In this document: one piece after another, positions 34,952 to 44,614 of the stretch
Position numbering within the stretch: position 1 is the first letter of the stretch
Layout of the letters: the number at the start of each line of letters is the position of its first letter
The notes under the pieces: model-generated
Told to the model about the DNA's origin: nothing
Databases searched by the model: none
What the model saw: only the letters and a program-made list of their open reading frames with translations
Position numbers and translations under genes: made by a program
Assembly: GCF_004363725.1 (NCBI RefSeq)
Contig: NZ_SNZF01000002.1
Location: 1-64,000, forward strand
Direction: 5' to 3'
From: Aquamicrobium defluvii
GTDB lineage: Bacteria; Pseudomonadota; Alphaproteobacteria; Rhizobiales; Rhizobiaceae
Length of the DNA: 64,000 bases

Positions 34952-35833
34952 ATGGAAAACAGCAAGATCGCCAGAATTCGCAGCTTCAACCGCGCCGTGA
35001 CCCGCCGGGTCGGCGCGCTGGAGGAAAGTTATCTCAGCCGCGGCAGGCCGCTCGGCGAAGCCCGGCTCCTGTTCGAGATCGGACGGCAAGGCGCCGCGCT
35101 TGGCGCGCTCCGCCAGCGGCTTGGGCTCGATTCCGGTTACCTCAGCCGTATGCTGCGCTCGCTTGAGGCACAGGGTCTGGTGTCGGTCGGGGCGCAGGAC
35201 GACGACGCCCGCGCGCGATACGCCACGCTGACGGAAAGCGGGCTCGCGGAACTCGCCGCCTATGATGCGCTTTCGGACGATCAGGCGCAGTCGCTGCTGA
35301 AGCCGCTGTCACCGGCTGCGCGGGACCGGCTTGTCGCGGCCATGGCCGAGGTCGAGCGCCTGATGGCCGCCGCTGCGGTGGCGATCGAAGAGGAAGACCC
35401 CGACAGCGCCGACGCACGTCAATGCCTCGGCCTCTATGTGGCCGAGGTGGCGTCGCGGTTCACGGACGGCTTCGACACGGCAAAGGGCAGCACGGCGAGC
35501 GGCGACGAATTCACCCGCCCGCACGGCGCTTTCCTGCTCGCCCGTCTGGACGGAAACCCGGTCGGCTGCGGCGCGGTCCGGCTGCTCGATGCCCGGACGG
35601 CGGAAATCAAGCGCATGTGGGTCTCGCCGCAGGCGCGCGGCATGGGCCTTGCCATGCGGATGCTGCACCGCCTTGAGGAGATCGCCCGCGATCTGGGCGC
35701 GCGCACGGTGTGCCTCGACACCAACCGCGCGCTCACGGAAGCTCAGTCCCTCTATGAGCGGCAAGGCTATGAAGAGGTCGCCCGATTCAACGACAACCCC
35801 TATGCCGACCGCTGGTATTCGAAGCGGCTGTAG
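34952..35833 (+). CDS. Fused MarR-type regulator and GNAT acetyltransferase
   Basis: 293 residues. Residues 1 to about 140 form a MarR winged helix (LGALRQRLGLDSGYLSRMLRSLEAQGLVSVGAQDDDARARYATLTESG); about 150-293 form a GNAT domain with IKRMWVSPQARGMGLAMRMLHRLEE and LDTNRALTEAQSLYERQGYEE. Fusions of this kind occur in rhizobia and actinobacteria, and some GNAT parts modify small molecules. Substrate and target unknown. A palindrome at the start codon suggests autoregulation. It is convergent with pheA. Confidence 0.88.
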   Translation: MENSKIARIRSFNRAVTRRVGALEESYLSRGRPLGEARLLFEIGRQGAALGALRQRLGLDSGYLSRMLRSLEAQGLVSVGAQDDDARARYATLTESGLAELAAYDALSDDQAQSLLKPLSPAARDRLVAAMAEVERLMAAAAVAIEEEDPDSADARQCLGLYVAEVASRFTDGFDTAKGSTASGDEFTRPHGAFLLARLDGNPVGCGAVRLLDARTAEIKRMWVSPQARGMGLAMRMLHRLEEIARDLGARTVCLDTNRALTEAQSLYERQGYEEVARFNDNPYADRWYSKRL

Positions 35834-35841
35834 CGCGCCGT

Positions 35842-36702
35842 TCAGCCTTCCGGGTTTTGCGTGGCCCGGAACTCATTCGCCGGATAGACGCCCAGAATGC
35901 GCACTTCCTTTGAGAAGAAACGCAGTTCTTCCAGCGCATTTGCCAGGCTCCGGTCGTCGGGATGGCCTTCCACGTCGGCGTAGAACTGCGTGGCCGTGAA
36001 GGCGCCGAGCTGATAGCTTTCCAGCTTGGTCATGTTGACGCCGTTGGTGGCGAAGCCGCCCATGGCCTTGTAGAGCGCGGCCGGCACGTTGCGCACGCGG
36101 AACACGAAGGTCGTGACCATCGGCACGCCGTTGCGGCGTTCGGCCCATTGCTTCGTCTTCGAAAGCACGACGAAACGGGTGATGTTGTTTTCCGTGTCCT
36201 CGACATTCTCCTCGATGATGTCGAGACCATAGAGATCGGCCGCGAGACGCGGGGCGAGCGCTGCCATGGTGCGGTCCTGCGTTTCTGCCACCAGCCTGGC
36301 GGCGCCGGCCGTATCGCCGGCAACCATCGGCTTCCAGCCATTCCTGCGGGTGTATTTGCGGCACTGGCCAAGCGCATGGATATGGCTGTGCACGGTCCTG
36401 ATCTCATTGCGCTGCACGCCCGGCAGCACCATGAGCTGGAAATGGATCGGCAGGAAATATTCGCCCACGATATGCAGCTTCGATTCGGGCAGCAGATGGT
36501 GGATGTCGGCCACCCGCCCGGCGATGGTGTTCTCGATCGGGATCATGGCAAGATCGGCCTTGCCGGTTTCCACCGCGTTGAAGGCATCCTCGAAGGTCGG
36601 GCACGGCAGCGGCTCCATGGCCGGATAGACGTTGCGGCAGGCAGTGTCCGAATTGGCGCCCGGCTCGCCCTGGAAGGCAATTCTGTTGGTCTTTTCCGGC
36701 AT
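35842..36702 (-). CDS. pheA: Prephenate dehydratase
   Basis: 286 residues of the monofunctional dehydratase type. The periplasmic-binding-like catalytic domain carries IAFQGEPGANSDTA, IPIENTIAGRV and the active-site NITRFVVLS (Thr-Arg-Phe). An ACT domain (about 195-280, TTFVFRVRNVPAALYKAMGGFATNGVNMTKLESYQ) binds phenylalanine as inhibitor. No chorismate mutase domain. It converts prephenate to phenylpyruvate. It follows kdsB by 11 bp. The ATG giving MPEKTNRIAFQG is the start; the open frame continues into kdsB without support. Confidence 0.95.
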   Translation of the reverse strand: MPEKTNRIAFQGEPGANSDTACRNVYPAMEPLPCPTFEDAFNAVETGKADLAMIPIENTIAGRVADIHHLLPESKLHIVGEYFLPIHFQLMVLPGVQRNEIRTVHSHIHALGQCRKYTRRNGWKPMVAGDTAGAARLVAETQDRTMAALAPRLAADLYGLDIIEENVEDTENNITRFVVLSKTKQWAERRNGVPMVTTFVFRVRNVPAALYKAMGGFATNGVNMTKLESYQLGAFTATQFYADVEGHPDDRSLANALEELRFFSKEVRILGVYPANEFRATQNPEG

Positions 36703-36713
36703 TGTGGACCCTG

Positions 36714-37442
36714 TCAATTTGAGAGAATGGTTCTGGCGCGTTCGAGGTCTTCGGGCGTGTCCACGCCCAGCGGCACCGCATCGACGATTTCCACGTCGAT
36801 GCGCATGCCGGCTTCCAGCGCCCGCAACTGCTCGAGCTTCTCGCGCCTTTCCAGCGCCGAGGGCGCAAGCGCCACGAAGCGCTCCAGAGCGGCGCGGCGA
36901 TAGGCGTAGAGTCCGACATGATGATAGAGCGGGCCCTCGCCCCACGGCGCCGTGGAACGGGTGAAATAGAGCGCCCGCATGCGGGACGGCGAAAGCGGGG
37001 AACCGACGATCTTGACCACGGCGGGATTGGTCTTTTCCTCCTCGCGCACGATCTCCACGCCGAGCGTGGCGATGTCCACCTGCCTGTCCCCGAACGGACG
37101 CAGCGCGGCGGCGGCGATGCCGGGATCGAGCGTCGGCAGGTCGCCCTGTATGTTGACGATGATCTCCACCTTTCCCTGCGGGTCCAGCGTCGTCAGCGCC
37201 TCGAATATGCGATCCGAGCCCGTTTCATGATCGGCCCGCGTCATCACCGCCTCGAAACCGTGGGCTTCGACGGCCTGCGCGATTTCGTCCGTGTCCGTGG
37301 CGACGACGACGCGTCCGAGCCCGGTTTCGGCGGCGCGGCGCGCCACATGCACGATCATCGGCATGCCGGCTATGTCGGCCAGGGGTTTGCCCGGCAACCG
37401 GGTGGAGGCCATGCGGGCCGGGATGAGAACGAGTGTGGACAT
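36714..37442 (-). CDS. kdsB: 3-deoxy-manno-octulosonate cytidylyltransferase
   Basis: 242 residues. [21 protein letters not shown] is the nucleotide-binding start, with [26 protein letters not shown] (metal Asp) and [16 protein letters not shown]. It makes CMP-Kdo for lipid A core synthesis. First gene of kdsB-pheA, divergent from cycM across a 196 bp promoter region. Confidence 0.96.
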   Translation of the reverse strand: MSTLVLIPARMASTRLPGKPLADIAGMPMIVHVARRAAETGLGRVVVATDTDEIAQAVEAHGFEAVMTRADHETGSDRIFEALTTLDPQGKVEIIVNIQGDLPTLDPGIAAAALRPFGDRQVDIATLGVEIVREEEKTNPAVVKIVGSPLSPSRMRALYFTRSTAPWGEGPLYHHVGLYAYRRAALERFVALAPSALERREKLEQLRALEAGMRIDVEIVDAVPLGVDTPEDLERARTILSN

Positions 37443-37638
37443 GGGGACCGAGCGAAGTGAAAAGGCTGCTGAAAAGTGTCAAAAGGTCTCACTGGAAGCG
37501 CTCTTATAGGTGTTGCAAGAGCCGAGCAAAAGACCTAGTTTCCGCGCGATTTGGCCGCCCTGCGTTTTTCGGGGCAGCATGGATGTTACCGACGGACGGA
37601 GGACGGGAAGGTCCGCCGGAAAAGGGAGCCTGGGGCGT

Positions 37639-38385
37639 ATGGATTCATTCGAGGTCAACAAGGTCCTGGGCGGTCTGCTCGGTACTGTTTTTGTCATTTT
37701 CTCGGTCGGTATCGTTTCCAATTCGCTTTTTGCCACGCACGCTCCCGAAAAGCCCGGCTTCGTCATCGAAGCCGCTGAAGGCGATGCCGGAGGCGCCGCT
37801 GCCGGAGGCGCGGCCGAGGCGACCCCGATCGCCGACCTGCTGGCCAGCGCCGACGCCAAGGCCGGCGAGGCGGTGTTCAAGAAGTGCGCGGCCTGCCACT
37901 CGATCGAGAAGGGCGGCCCCAACAAGGTCGGTCCGGACCTGTGGTCCATCGTCGACCGCCCCGTCGCCTCGCATGAGGGCTTCGCCTATTCGGGCGCCAT
38001 GAAGGAGTTCGCCAATGGCGGCTCCGAGAAGTGGACCTTCGACAACCTCAACCACTTCCTGACCTCGCCCAAGGGCTTCGTGAAGGGAACGGCGATGGGC
38101 TTCGCCGGCCTCAAGAAGGACGACGAGCGCGCCAACCTGATCGCCTACATGCGCGAACAGGCCGACAGTCCAGTTCCGCTGCCGGAAGCCGGCGCCGCCG
38201 CCCCCGAGGGCGAAGCCACCGAAGCCGCGCCCGCCGAAGGAGCCGCGCCCGCCGAAGGAGCCGCTCCGGCCGAGGCAGCGCCCGCAGAACAGGCTCCGGC
38301 CGAAGCGGCACCTGCCGAACAGGCTCCGGCTGATCAAGCCCCCGCCGCAGGTGAAGCCGCGCCGGAAGGCCAGCCGGCCGAATAA
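37639..38385 (+). CDS. cycM: Membrane-anchored cytochrome c (CycM-like c-552)
   Basis: 248 residues. An N-terminal uncleaved span (about 9-33) anchors a class I cytochrome c: haem motif CAACH (83-87) and Met ligand in TAMGF (Met153). This fits CycM, which carries electrons from the bc1 complex to aa3 oxidase. The C-terminus (about 176-248) is a low-complexity Ala/Pro/Glu tail made of [14 protein letters not shown] units, absent from classical CycM. The ATG follows GGGAGCC; a longer upstream frame is not supported. A clear terminator follows. Confidence 0.92.
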   Translation: MDSFEVNKVLGGLLGTVFVIFSVGIVSNSLFATHAPEKPGFVIEAAEGDAGGAAAGGAAEATPIADLLASADAKAGEAVFKKCAACHSIEKGGPNKVGPDLWSIVDRPVASHEGFAYSGAMKEFANGGSEKWTFDNLNHFLTSPKGFVKGTAMGFAGLKKDDERANLIAYMREQADSPVPLPEAGAAAPEGEATEAAPAEGAAPAEGAAPAEAAPAEQAPAEAAPAEQAPADQAPAAGEAAPEGQPAE

Positions 38386-38410
38386 CGAAATCGTAATCTG
38401 CCTATCCTTG

Positions 38411-38438
38411 AAAAAGCCGGGTTCTGCCCGGCTTTTTT
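38411..38438 (+). terminator. Intrinsic terminator after cycM
   Basis: AAAAAGCCGGG and CCCGGCTTTTTT pair around a 5 nt loop, an ideal stem with A-tract and T-tract, 26 bp after the cycM stop. It separates cycM from the yej operon. Confidence 0.93.
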
Positions 38439-38547
38439 GCTACTGTGGGCCGGGCGCGGCATTATCGCCACAATCCGATTCCCTCGTCGGACGAATCCAG
38501 TACAGTGCCCATTACGGCGCATGCCTGCACGTAGCGAAAGGACCGGG

Positions 38548-40443
38548 ATGAACTTTCACCATATCAGGGCATCGATGACGGCAATGCTTGTCTCGGCGCT
38601 GGCCTGCGCCGCTCTGGCGCCCGGCATCGCCGGGGCGCGGGCGGATGAATGGCATACATCCTCGTCGCTCATCGGCGGCTCCAAATATGGCGAGAACTTC
38701 GAACGCTACGACTACGTGAACCCCGACGCACCGAAGGGCGGCACGCTGAACACCACCGTTATCGGCACCTTCGACAGCTTCAACCCCTACATCGTGCAGG
38801 GCACGCCGGCCTCGGGGCTGGCCGAATTCGGCGGCGGACTGCTTTACGACACGCTGATGGAGCAGGCGACCGACGAAGGCAGCGTCAGCCATCCGCTTGT
38901 GGCCGAAGCCTACAAATATCCGGACGACTTTTCGTCCGCGACCTTCAGGCTCGATCCCGATGCGCGCTGGCATGACGGCCAGCCGATCACCGTCGACGAT
39001 GTCATCTGGTCCTTCGGGGTGCTGAAAGCCAACAGCCCCATGTACAACCGCTACTACGACAACGTCACCGAAGCGGTGAAAATATCGGATCGCGAGGTCG
39101 AGTTCCGCTTCGACCAGAAGGGCAACCGCGAACTGCCCAAGATCATGGGCGACCTCGTGGTGCTGCCGAAGCACTGGTGGGAAGGCACCGATGCGAAGGG
39201 CAAGAAGCGCGACATCACCCGCCCGACGCTGGAAGCCCCGCTCGGCTCCGCCGCCTATCGCATCAAAAGCTTCAGGCCGGGGCAGGAGATCATCTGGGAG
39301 CGCGTGCCGGACTACTGGGGCGCGAAACTGCCGGTGAAGATCGGGCGCGAGAATTTCGACCAGCGCCGCTATCGCTATTTCCTCGACAACAATGCCGCGT
39401 GGCAGGCCTTCACAAAGGGCGGCTTCAAGGACATTCACCCCGAAAACAGCGCGCGGCGCTGGATGACCGCCTATGATTTTCCTGCCGTAAAGGCTGGCGA
39501 CGTGATCAAGAAGGAGTTCGTGTCCACCGCCCGTGCCAACATGCAGGGCTTTGTCCTCAACACCCGCCGGCCCCTGTTCCAGGACAGGCGCGTGCGCCAG
39601 GCGCTGTCCTACGCCTATGATTTCGACACGGCAAACCGCACCCAGTCCTTCGGACTGAACACACGTATCACCAGCTATTTCATGGGCGGCGATTTTGCAT
39701 CCCGGGGCCTGCCGGAAGGCAAGGAGCTGGAGATCCTCGAGCAATATCGTGACAAGCTGCCGCCGGACCTGTTCACGAAGGAATTCGCCCTGCCGCGCTT
39801 CGACAACCCGCAGGCGGAGCGCAAGATTCTGCGCGACGCGGTGGCGCTGTTCAAGGAGGCAGGCTGGGAAATCCGCAATGGCCGGATGGTCAATACCGAA
39901 ACCGGCCAGCCGTTCAGCTTTGAAATCCTCGATTTCAGCCAGGACTCCGGTCCCACCATCAGCCCGTACATCGAAATGCTGCGCAAGATCGGCGTGACCG
40001 TCACCCACCGTATCGTCGATACCAGCCAGTTTGTGAACCGGGTCAACGATTTCGACTACGACGTGATCACGCAAGTGCTGCAGCAGTCCGACTCGCCCGG
40101 CAACGAACAGCGCGACTACTGGAGCACACGCGCCGCCGACGCGCCCGGCTCGCGCAACTATTCCGGCATCAAGGACCCGGTGATCGATGCGCTTGTCGAC
40201 CGGGTGATCTTCGCCACCGACCGCGACGACCTCATCGCAGCCACCCGCGCGCTCGACCGTGTGCTGCTGTGGAATTACTATGTCGTGCCGCAGTTCACCC
40301 GCCCGAACCTGTGGGTCGCCTACTGGAACAAGTTCGGCATGCCCGACAAGCAGCCCGAATATATCGGGGCCGACGTCGAATCCTGGTGGATCGACCCCGA
40401 AAAGGAAAAGGCGCTGGCGGCCAAGTACCAGAGCGCCAACTGA
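38548..40443 (+). CDS. yejA: Peptide ABC transporter substrate-binding protein (YejA-like), Sec-exported
   Basis: 631 residues. Signal peptide about 1-32 (ending GARA-DEW). SBP_bac_5-type fold with the YejA start RYDYVNPDAPKGGTLN, LARWHDGQPITVDDVIWSF and QALSYAYDFDTANR. It should bind oligopeptides, such as microcin C or peptide antibiotics, and pass them to YejBEF. The start is ATG after AAAGGACC; another ATG lies 27 nt upstream. It overlaps the next, paralogous gene (TGATG). Confidence 0.92.
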   Translation: MNFHHIRASMTAMLVSALACAALAPGIAGARADEWHTSSSLIGGSKYGENFERYDYVNPDAPKGGTLNTTVIGTFDSFNPYIVQGTPASGLAEFGGGLLYDTLMEQATDEGSVSHPLVAEAYKYPDDFSSATFRLDPDARWHDGQPITVDDVIWSFGVLKANSPMYNRYYDNVTEAVKISDREVEFRFDQKGNRELPKIMGDLVVLPKHWWEGTDAKGKKRDITRPTLEAPLGSAAYRIKSFRPGQEIIWERVPDYWGAKLPVKIGRENFDQRRYRYFLDNNAAWQAFTKGGFKDIHPENSARRWMTAYDFPAVKAGDVIKKEFVSTARANMQGFVLNTRRPLFQDRRVRQALSYAYDFDTANRTQSFGLNTRITSYFMGGDFASRGLPEGKELEILEQYRDKLPPDLFTKEFALPRFDNPQAERKILRDAVALFKEAGWEIRNGRMVNTETGQPFSFEILDFSQDSGPTISPYIEMLRKIGVTVTHRIVDTSQFVNRVNDFDYDVITQVLQQSDSPGNEQRDYWSTRAADAPGSRNYSGIKDPVIDALVDRVIFATDRDDLIAATRALDRVLLWNYYVVPQFTRPNLWVAYWNKFGMPDKQPEYIGADVESWWIDPEKEKALAAKYQSAN

Positions 40444-42311
40444 TGAGCGCCTTTTCGCGTCGCGACTTCCTTCTGCTGGGGGGTGCCGCGGCAGCGTGGC
40501 CGCTGATGCCCGGCCCTGCCTCCGCCAGCATGGCAACGGGCGTGAAGCTTCACGGCCTCTCGGCCTTCGGGGAGCTGAAATACCCGCCCGGCTTTGCCCA
40601 TTTCGACTATGTGAACCCCGATGCCCCCAAGGGCGGCACCTTCAATTTTCCACCGCCCAACTGGGTCTTCAACCAGAACCCGCTCACCTTCAACACGCTG
40701 AATTCCTTCACGCTGCGCGGCGATGCGCCACCGCGCATGGAGCTCTGCTTCGATACGCTGATGACGCGCGCGCTGGACGAGCCGGACGCGCTCTACGGGC
40801 TGCTGGCCGAAGGCGTCACCATCTCGCAGGACCGCAACAGCTTCGACTTCCATCTGCGCAGCGAGGCGCGGTGGCACGATGGCACGCCGCTGACGGCCGG
40901 GGATGTCGCCTTCACCCTGATGCTTTACAAGGACAAGGGGCATCCGCAACTGGCGCTGCCGCTTGTCGAGCTTGCCGACGCAGAAGCGCTGGATACGCTT
41001 ACGGTGCGCCTGACCTTCACCGGCAGGCAGCCGCCGCAGACCATTCTCACAGCCGCCGGAATGCCGATCCTGTCGAAGGTCTACCATACGCAAAACGAAT
41101 TCGACGCCGGACGCATGACACCCCCTTTGGGCTCCGGCCCTTACAAGGTGGGCCGGGCCGCCGCCGGACAGTTCATCGAATATGAGCGGGTGCCGGATTA
41201 CTGGGGTCGCGACCTGCCGGTCAATCGCGGTCAGTACAATTTCGACCGCCTGCGCATCGATTTCTACCGCGATCGCAGCGCCGCCTTCGAGGCGTTCAAA
41301 AAGGGTGACACCCACTACCGCGAGGAATTCGTCGCCCGCACCTGGGTCTCGGAATACAATTTCCCCGCCATTGCCGACGGACGCGTCCTGAAGCGCGAAT
41401 TCGACGGCGAGAAATGGCCCGAGATGCAGTCTATGGCGATCAACCAGCGCCGCCCCCGGTTCCGCGACGTGCGTGTGCGCCGTGCCATCGGCCTGTGTTT
41501 CGATTTCGAGTGGACGCGCCGCACGCTGTTCTCCGGCGCCTATGAGCGCTCACAGTCCAATTTCGAGAAATCCGAGTTCAAGGCGGAAGGTCTCCCGTCT
41601 CCCGCGGAGCTGGCCCTTCTGGAGCCCCTGCGCGCCGACCTGCCGCCGGAGGTGTTCGCGGAACCTGCCCTTCAGCCGGTTTCCGACGGCTCGGGCCGGG
41701 ACCGCAAGCTGCTCGGCGAGGCCATGGGACTGCTCCGCGACGCCGGCTGGAGCCGCAACGGGTCCTTCGTCGTCAACGACAAGGGCGAGAGGCTGAAGGC
41801 GGAAATACTTGCCGACGACGATGCGCTGGCCCGCATTTTCCTGCCCTGGGCGGAAAACATGAAGGCGGTCGGCATCGACGCCTCCGTGCGTGTGATCGAT
41901 TCCGCACAGTATCAGGCGCGCCAGAACGATTTCGATTTCGACATGATCCTGATGCGCGTCTCGGTCGGCGCGACACCCGCTCACGCGGCAATGGAAGCGC
42001 TTTATCACTCCCGTGCCGCGGGACGGCCCGGCACCCGCAATTATCCCGGAACCGAGAGCAGCGCTGTCGATGCGCTCGTCGATGCCGCGGGGCGCGCAAA
42101 AACCCGCGACGAGCTGGTTACGGCGCTGCGCGCGCTCGACCGGGTCTTGCGCGCAAGGCTCGACTGGATTCCAACATACTTTGTGGCGAATCACCGGGTC
42201 GCGTACTGGGACATGTTCGGGTTTCCCGAAACCAAGCCCGATTACGGCTTTCCGGTCGAGACGCTGTGGTGGTTCGAACCCGAAAAGGCTGCGAAGATTG
42301 GAAAAGGCTGA
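40443..42311 (+). CDS. Second YejA-like substrate-binding protein with Tat signal
   Basis: 622 residues. N-terminus MSAFSRRDFLLLGG is a twin-arginine signal (S-R-R-x-F-L), with cleavage near residue 28-30 (ASA-S). The mature part parallels the preceding gene: FDYVNPDAPKGGTFNF, EARWHDGTPLTAGDVAFT and RAIGLCFDFEWTRR. Tandem paralogues of this kind suggest widened ligand range. It begins within the stop of the first gene and is followed 27 bp later by yejB. Confidence 0.92.
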   Translation: MSAFSRRDFLLLGGAAAAWPLMPGPASASMATGVKLHGLSAFGELKYPPGFAHFDYVNPDAPKGGTFNFPPPNWVFNQNPLTFNTLNSFTLRGDAPPRMELCFDTLMTRALDEPDALYGLLAEGVTISQDRNSFDFHLRSEARWHDGTPLTAGDVAFTLMLYKDKGHPQLALPLVELADAEALDTLTVRLTFTGRQPPQTILTAAGMPILSKVYHTQNEFDAGRMTPPLGSGPYKVGRAAAGQFIEYERVPDYWGRDLPVNRGQYNFDRLRIDFYRDRSAAFEAFKKGDTHYREEFVARTWVSEYNFPAIADGRVLKREFDGEKWPEMQSMAINQRRPRFRDVRVRRAIGLCFDFEWTRRTLFSGAYERSQSNFEKSEFKAEGLPSPAELALLEPLRADLPPEVFAEPALQPVSDGSGRDRKLLGEAMGLLRDAGWSRNGSFVVNDKGERLKAEILADDDALARIFLPWAENMKAVGIDASVRVIDSAQYQARQNDFDFDMILMRVSVGATPAHAAMEALYHSRAAGRPGTRNYPGTESSAVDALVDAAGRAKTRDELVTALRALDRVLRARLDWIPTYFVANHRVAYWDMFGFPETKPDYGFPVETLWWFEPEKAAKIGKG

Positions 42312-42338
42312 CGGTTCAATGAAACGGAGCAGCGCCTG

Positions 42339-43448
42339 ATGGGTGCCTATATCCTGCGCCGCCTGCTTCTGATGATCCCGACCCTCTTCGGCATCATGGC
42401 GATCTCCTTCGTCGTCATCCAGTTCGCACCCGGCGGCCCCGTCGAGCAGGTGATCGCCCGCCTGACCGGTCAGGCGGGGGATTCCAGCGACCGTCTCGGC
42501 TCCGGCGGGGGCGGCGACATGGGCATGGCCGGCGGCTTCGAGGCCGGGGGCGGCGCCATCTCCGGCAAGTATCGCGGTGCGCAGGGACTCGACCCCGAAT
42601 TCATCGCCAAGCTTGAAAAGCAGTTCGGCTTCGACAAGCCGCCGCTGGAGCGCTTCGGCCTTATGCTGTGGAACTACGCCCGCTTCGATTTCGGCGAGAG
42701 CTATTTCCGCGACATATCGGTGGTCGACCTGATCCTCGAGAAAATGCCGGTGTCGATCTCGCTGGGACTGTGGATCACGCTGATTTCCTACATGATCTCG
42801 ATACCGCTCGGCATCCGCAAGGCGGTGAAGGACGGCTCGGCTTTCGATACCTGGACCAGCGCCATCGTCATCGTCGGCTATGCGATACCCGGCTTCCTGT
42901 TCGCCATCCTGCTGATGATCCTGTTCGCCGGCGGCTCGTTCTATGACTGGTTCCCGCTGCGGGGGCTCACCTCCGACAACTGGTCGCAGATGTCATGGCC
43001 GGACCGCATCGTCGACTATTTCTGGCACCTTACCCTGCCGCTGACCGCCATGGTGCTGTCGGCCTTCGCCACCAACACGCTGCTGACGAAGAATTCCTTC
43101 CTCGACGAGATCCGCAAGCAATATGTGGTGACGGCGCGCGCCAAGGGCCTGTCCGAACACCGCGTTCTCTATGGCCACGTCTTCCGCAACGCCATGCTGA
43201 TCGTCATCGCCGGCTTTCCCGGTGCGTTCATCTCGGCCTTCTTCACCGGCTCGCTGCTGATCGAGAACATCTTCTCGCTCGACGGGCTGGGGCTTCTCGG
43301 CTTCAAATCGGTGGTCGACCGCGACTATCCGGTGGTGTTCGCCAATCTCTACATCTTCTCGCTGATCGGCCTGTTCGTCAGTCTCATCTCCGACCTCACC
43401 TACACATGGATCGACCCCCGCATCGACTTCGACCGGAGGGATGTGTGA
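42339..43448 (+). CDS. yejB: Peptide ABC transporter permease YejB
   Basis: 369 residues, about six spans: [37 protein letters not shown] at the N-terminus, a Gly-rich periplasmic loop (about 45-85), and the coupling EAA loop [21 protein letters not shown]. It overlaps yejE by ATGTGTGATG-type coupling (4 bp). Membrane half of the peptide importer. Confidence 0.94.
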   Translation: MGAYILRRLLLMIPTLFGIMAISFVVIQFAPGGPVEQVIARLTGQAGDSSDRLGSGGGGDMGMAGGFEAGGGAISGKYRGAQGLDPEFIAKLEKQFGFDKPPLERFGLMLWNYARFDFGESYFRDISVVDLILEKMPVSISLGLWITLISYMISIPLGIRKAVKDGSAFDTWTSAIVIVGYAIPGFLFAILLMILFAGGSFYDWFPLRGLTSDNWSQMSWPDRIVDYFWHLTLPLTAMVLSAFATNTLLTKNSFLDEIRKQYVVTARAKGLSEHRVLYGHVFRNAMLIVIAGFPGAFISAFFTGSLLIENIFSLDGLGLLGFKSVVDRDYPVVFANLYIFSLIGLFVSLISDLTYTWIDPRIDFDRRDV

Positions 43449-44614
43449 TGGCCGAGGCCACGATGAAGACGGACGCCGAAAGCGTCGCTCCCCAGCCCGT
43501 CACGCCAAGACGGCGGCGGCGGTTCCTGTCGCCGCTCAACCAGCGGCGCTGGGCGAACTTCAAGGCGAACCGGCGCGGCTACTGGTCGTTGTGGATTTTC
43601 CTTTTCCTGTTCGTCGCCTCGTTGTTTGCCGAGTTCATCGCCAACGACAAGCCGATCATCGCCTCCTACAAGGGCGAGATTCTCTTCCCCGTCCTCGTCG
43701 CCTATCCGGAGGAAAAATTCGGCGGCTTCTATGCCGTCACCGACTATCGCGACCCGGTGATCCGCGACGAGATCGAGGCCAATGGCTGGATGATCTGGCC
43801 GCCGATCCGCTATTCCTACCGCACCGTCAACAACGCGGTGCCGCAGGCCGCCCCCGCCAAACCCTCGTGGAGCTACGATGCCGCCACGCGCTGCGGCCAG
43901 TATCCGCAAGGCGCGGCGGACCCCGACTGCATCGTCGGCAACTGGAACTGGCTCGGCACCGACGATCAGGCGCGCGACGTCATGGCGCGCGTCATCTACG
44001 GTTTCCGCGTCTCGGTGCTGTTCGGGCTGACGCTGACGCTGGGCTCGGCCATCATCGGCGTTTCGGCGGGCGCCATCCAGGGCTATTTCGGCGGCTGGGT
44101 CGATCTTCTGTTCCAGCGCTTCATCGAAATCTGGTCGGCTATCCCGGTGCTTTACCTGCTGCTGATCGTGGCGGCAGTGCTGCCGCCCGGCTTCTTCATC
44201 CTGCTCGGCCTCATGCTGTTGTTTTCATGGGTGGCCTTCGTCGGCGTGGTGCGGGCGGAATTCCTGCGCGCGCGCAACTTCGAATATGTGAACGCGGCGC
44301 GCGCACTCGGCGTCTCCAACCGCACCATCATGTTCCGGCACCTGCTGCCCAACGCCATGGTGGCGACGCTGACCTTCCTGCCCTTCATCCTCAACGGCTC
44401 GATCTCGACGCTGACCTCGCTCGACTTCCTCGGCTTCGGCCTGCCGCCGGGCTCGGCCTCGCTGGGTGAAATGCTCAAGCAGGGCCAGCGCTACCTCAAC
44501 GCGCCGTGGCTCGGCATCACCGGCTTCATCACGCTTTCGATCATGCTCTCGCTGCTGATCTTCATCGGCGAAGCCACGCGCGACGCCTTCGACCCGAGGA
44601 AGACGTTCAGGTGA
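43448..44614 (+). CDS. yejE: Peptide ABC transporter permease YejE
   Basis: 388 residues. Polar N-terminus, then SPLNQRRWANFKANRRGYWSLWIFLFLFVASLFAEFIANDKP, a long periplasmic region ending GTDDQARDVMARVIYGFRVSVLFG (DppC/OppC-type), and the EAA loop NAARALGVSNRTIMFRHLLPNAM. It forms the channel with YejB. Its stop overlaps the yejF GTG. Confidence 0.94.
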   Translation: MAEATMKTDAESVAPQPVTPRRRRRFLSPLNQRRWANFKANRRGYWSLWIFLFLFVASLFAEFIANDKPIIASYKGEILFPVLVAYPEEKFGGFYAVTDYRDPVIRDEIEANGWMIWPPIRYSYRTVNNAVPQAAPAKPSWSYDAATRCGQYPQGAADPDCIVGNWNWLGTDDQARDVMARVIYGFRVSVLFGLTLTLGSAIIGVSAGAIQGYFGGWVDLLFQRFIEIWSAIPVLYLLLIVAAVLPPGFFILLGLMLLFSWVAFVGVVRAEFLRARNFEYVNAARALGVSNRTIMFRHLLPNAMVATLTFLPFILNGSISTLTSLDFLGFGLPPGSASLGEMLKQGQRYLNAPWLGITGFITLSIMLSLLIFIGEATRDAFDPRKTFR

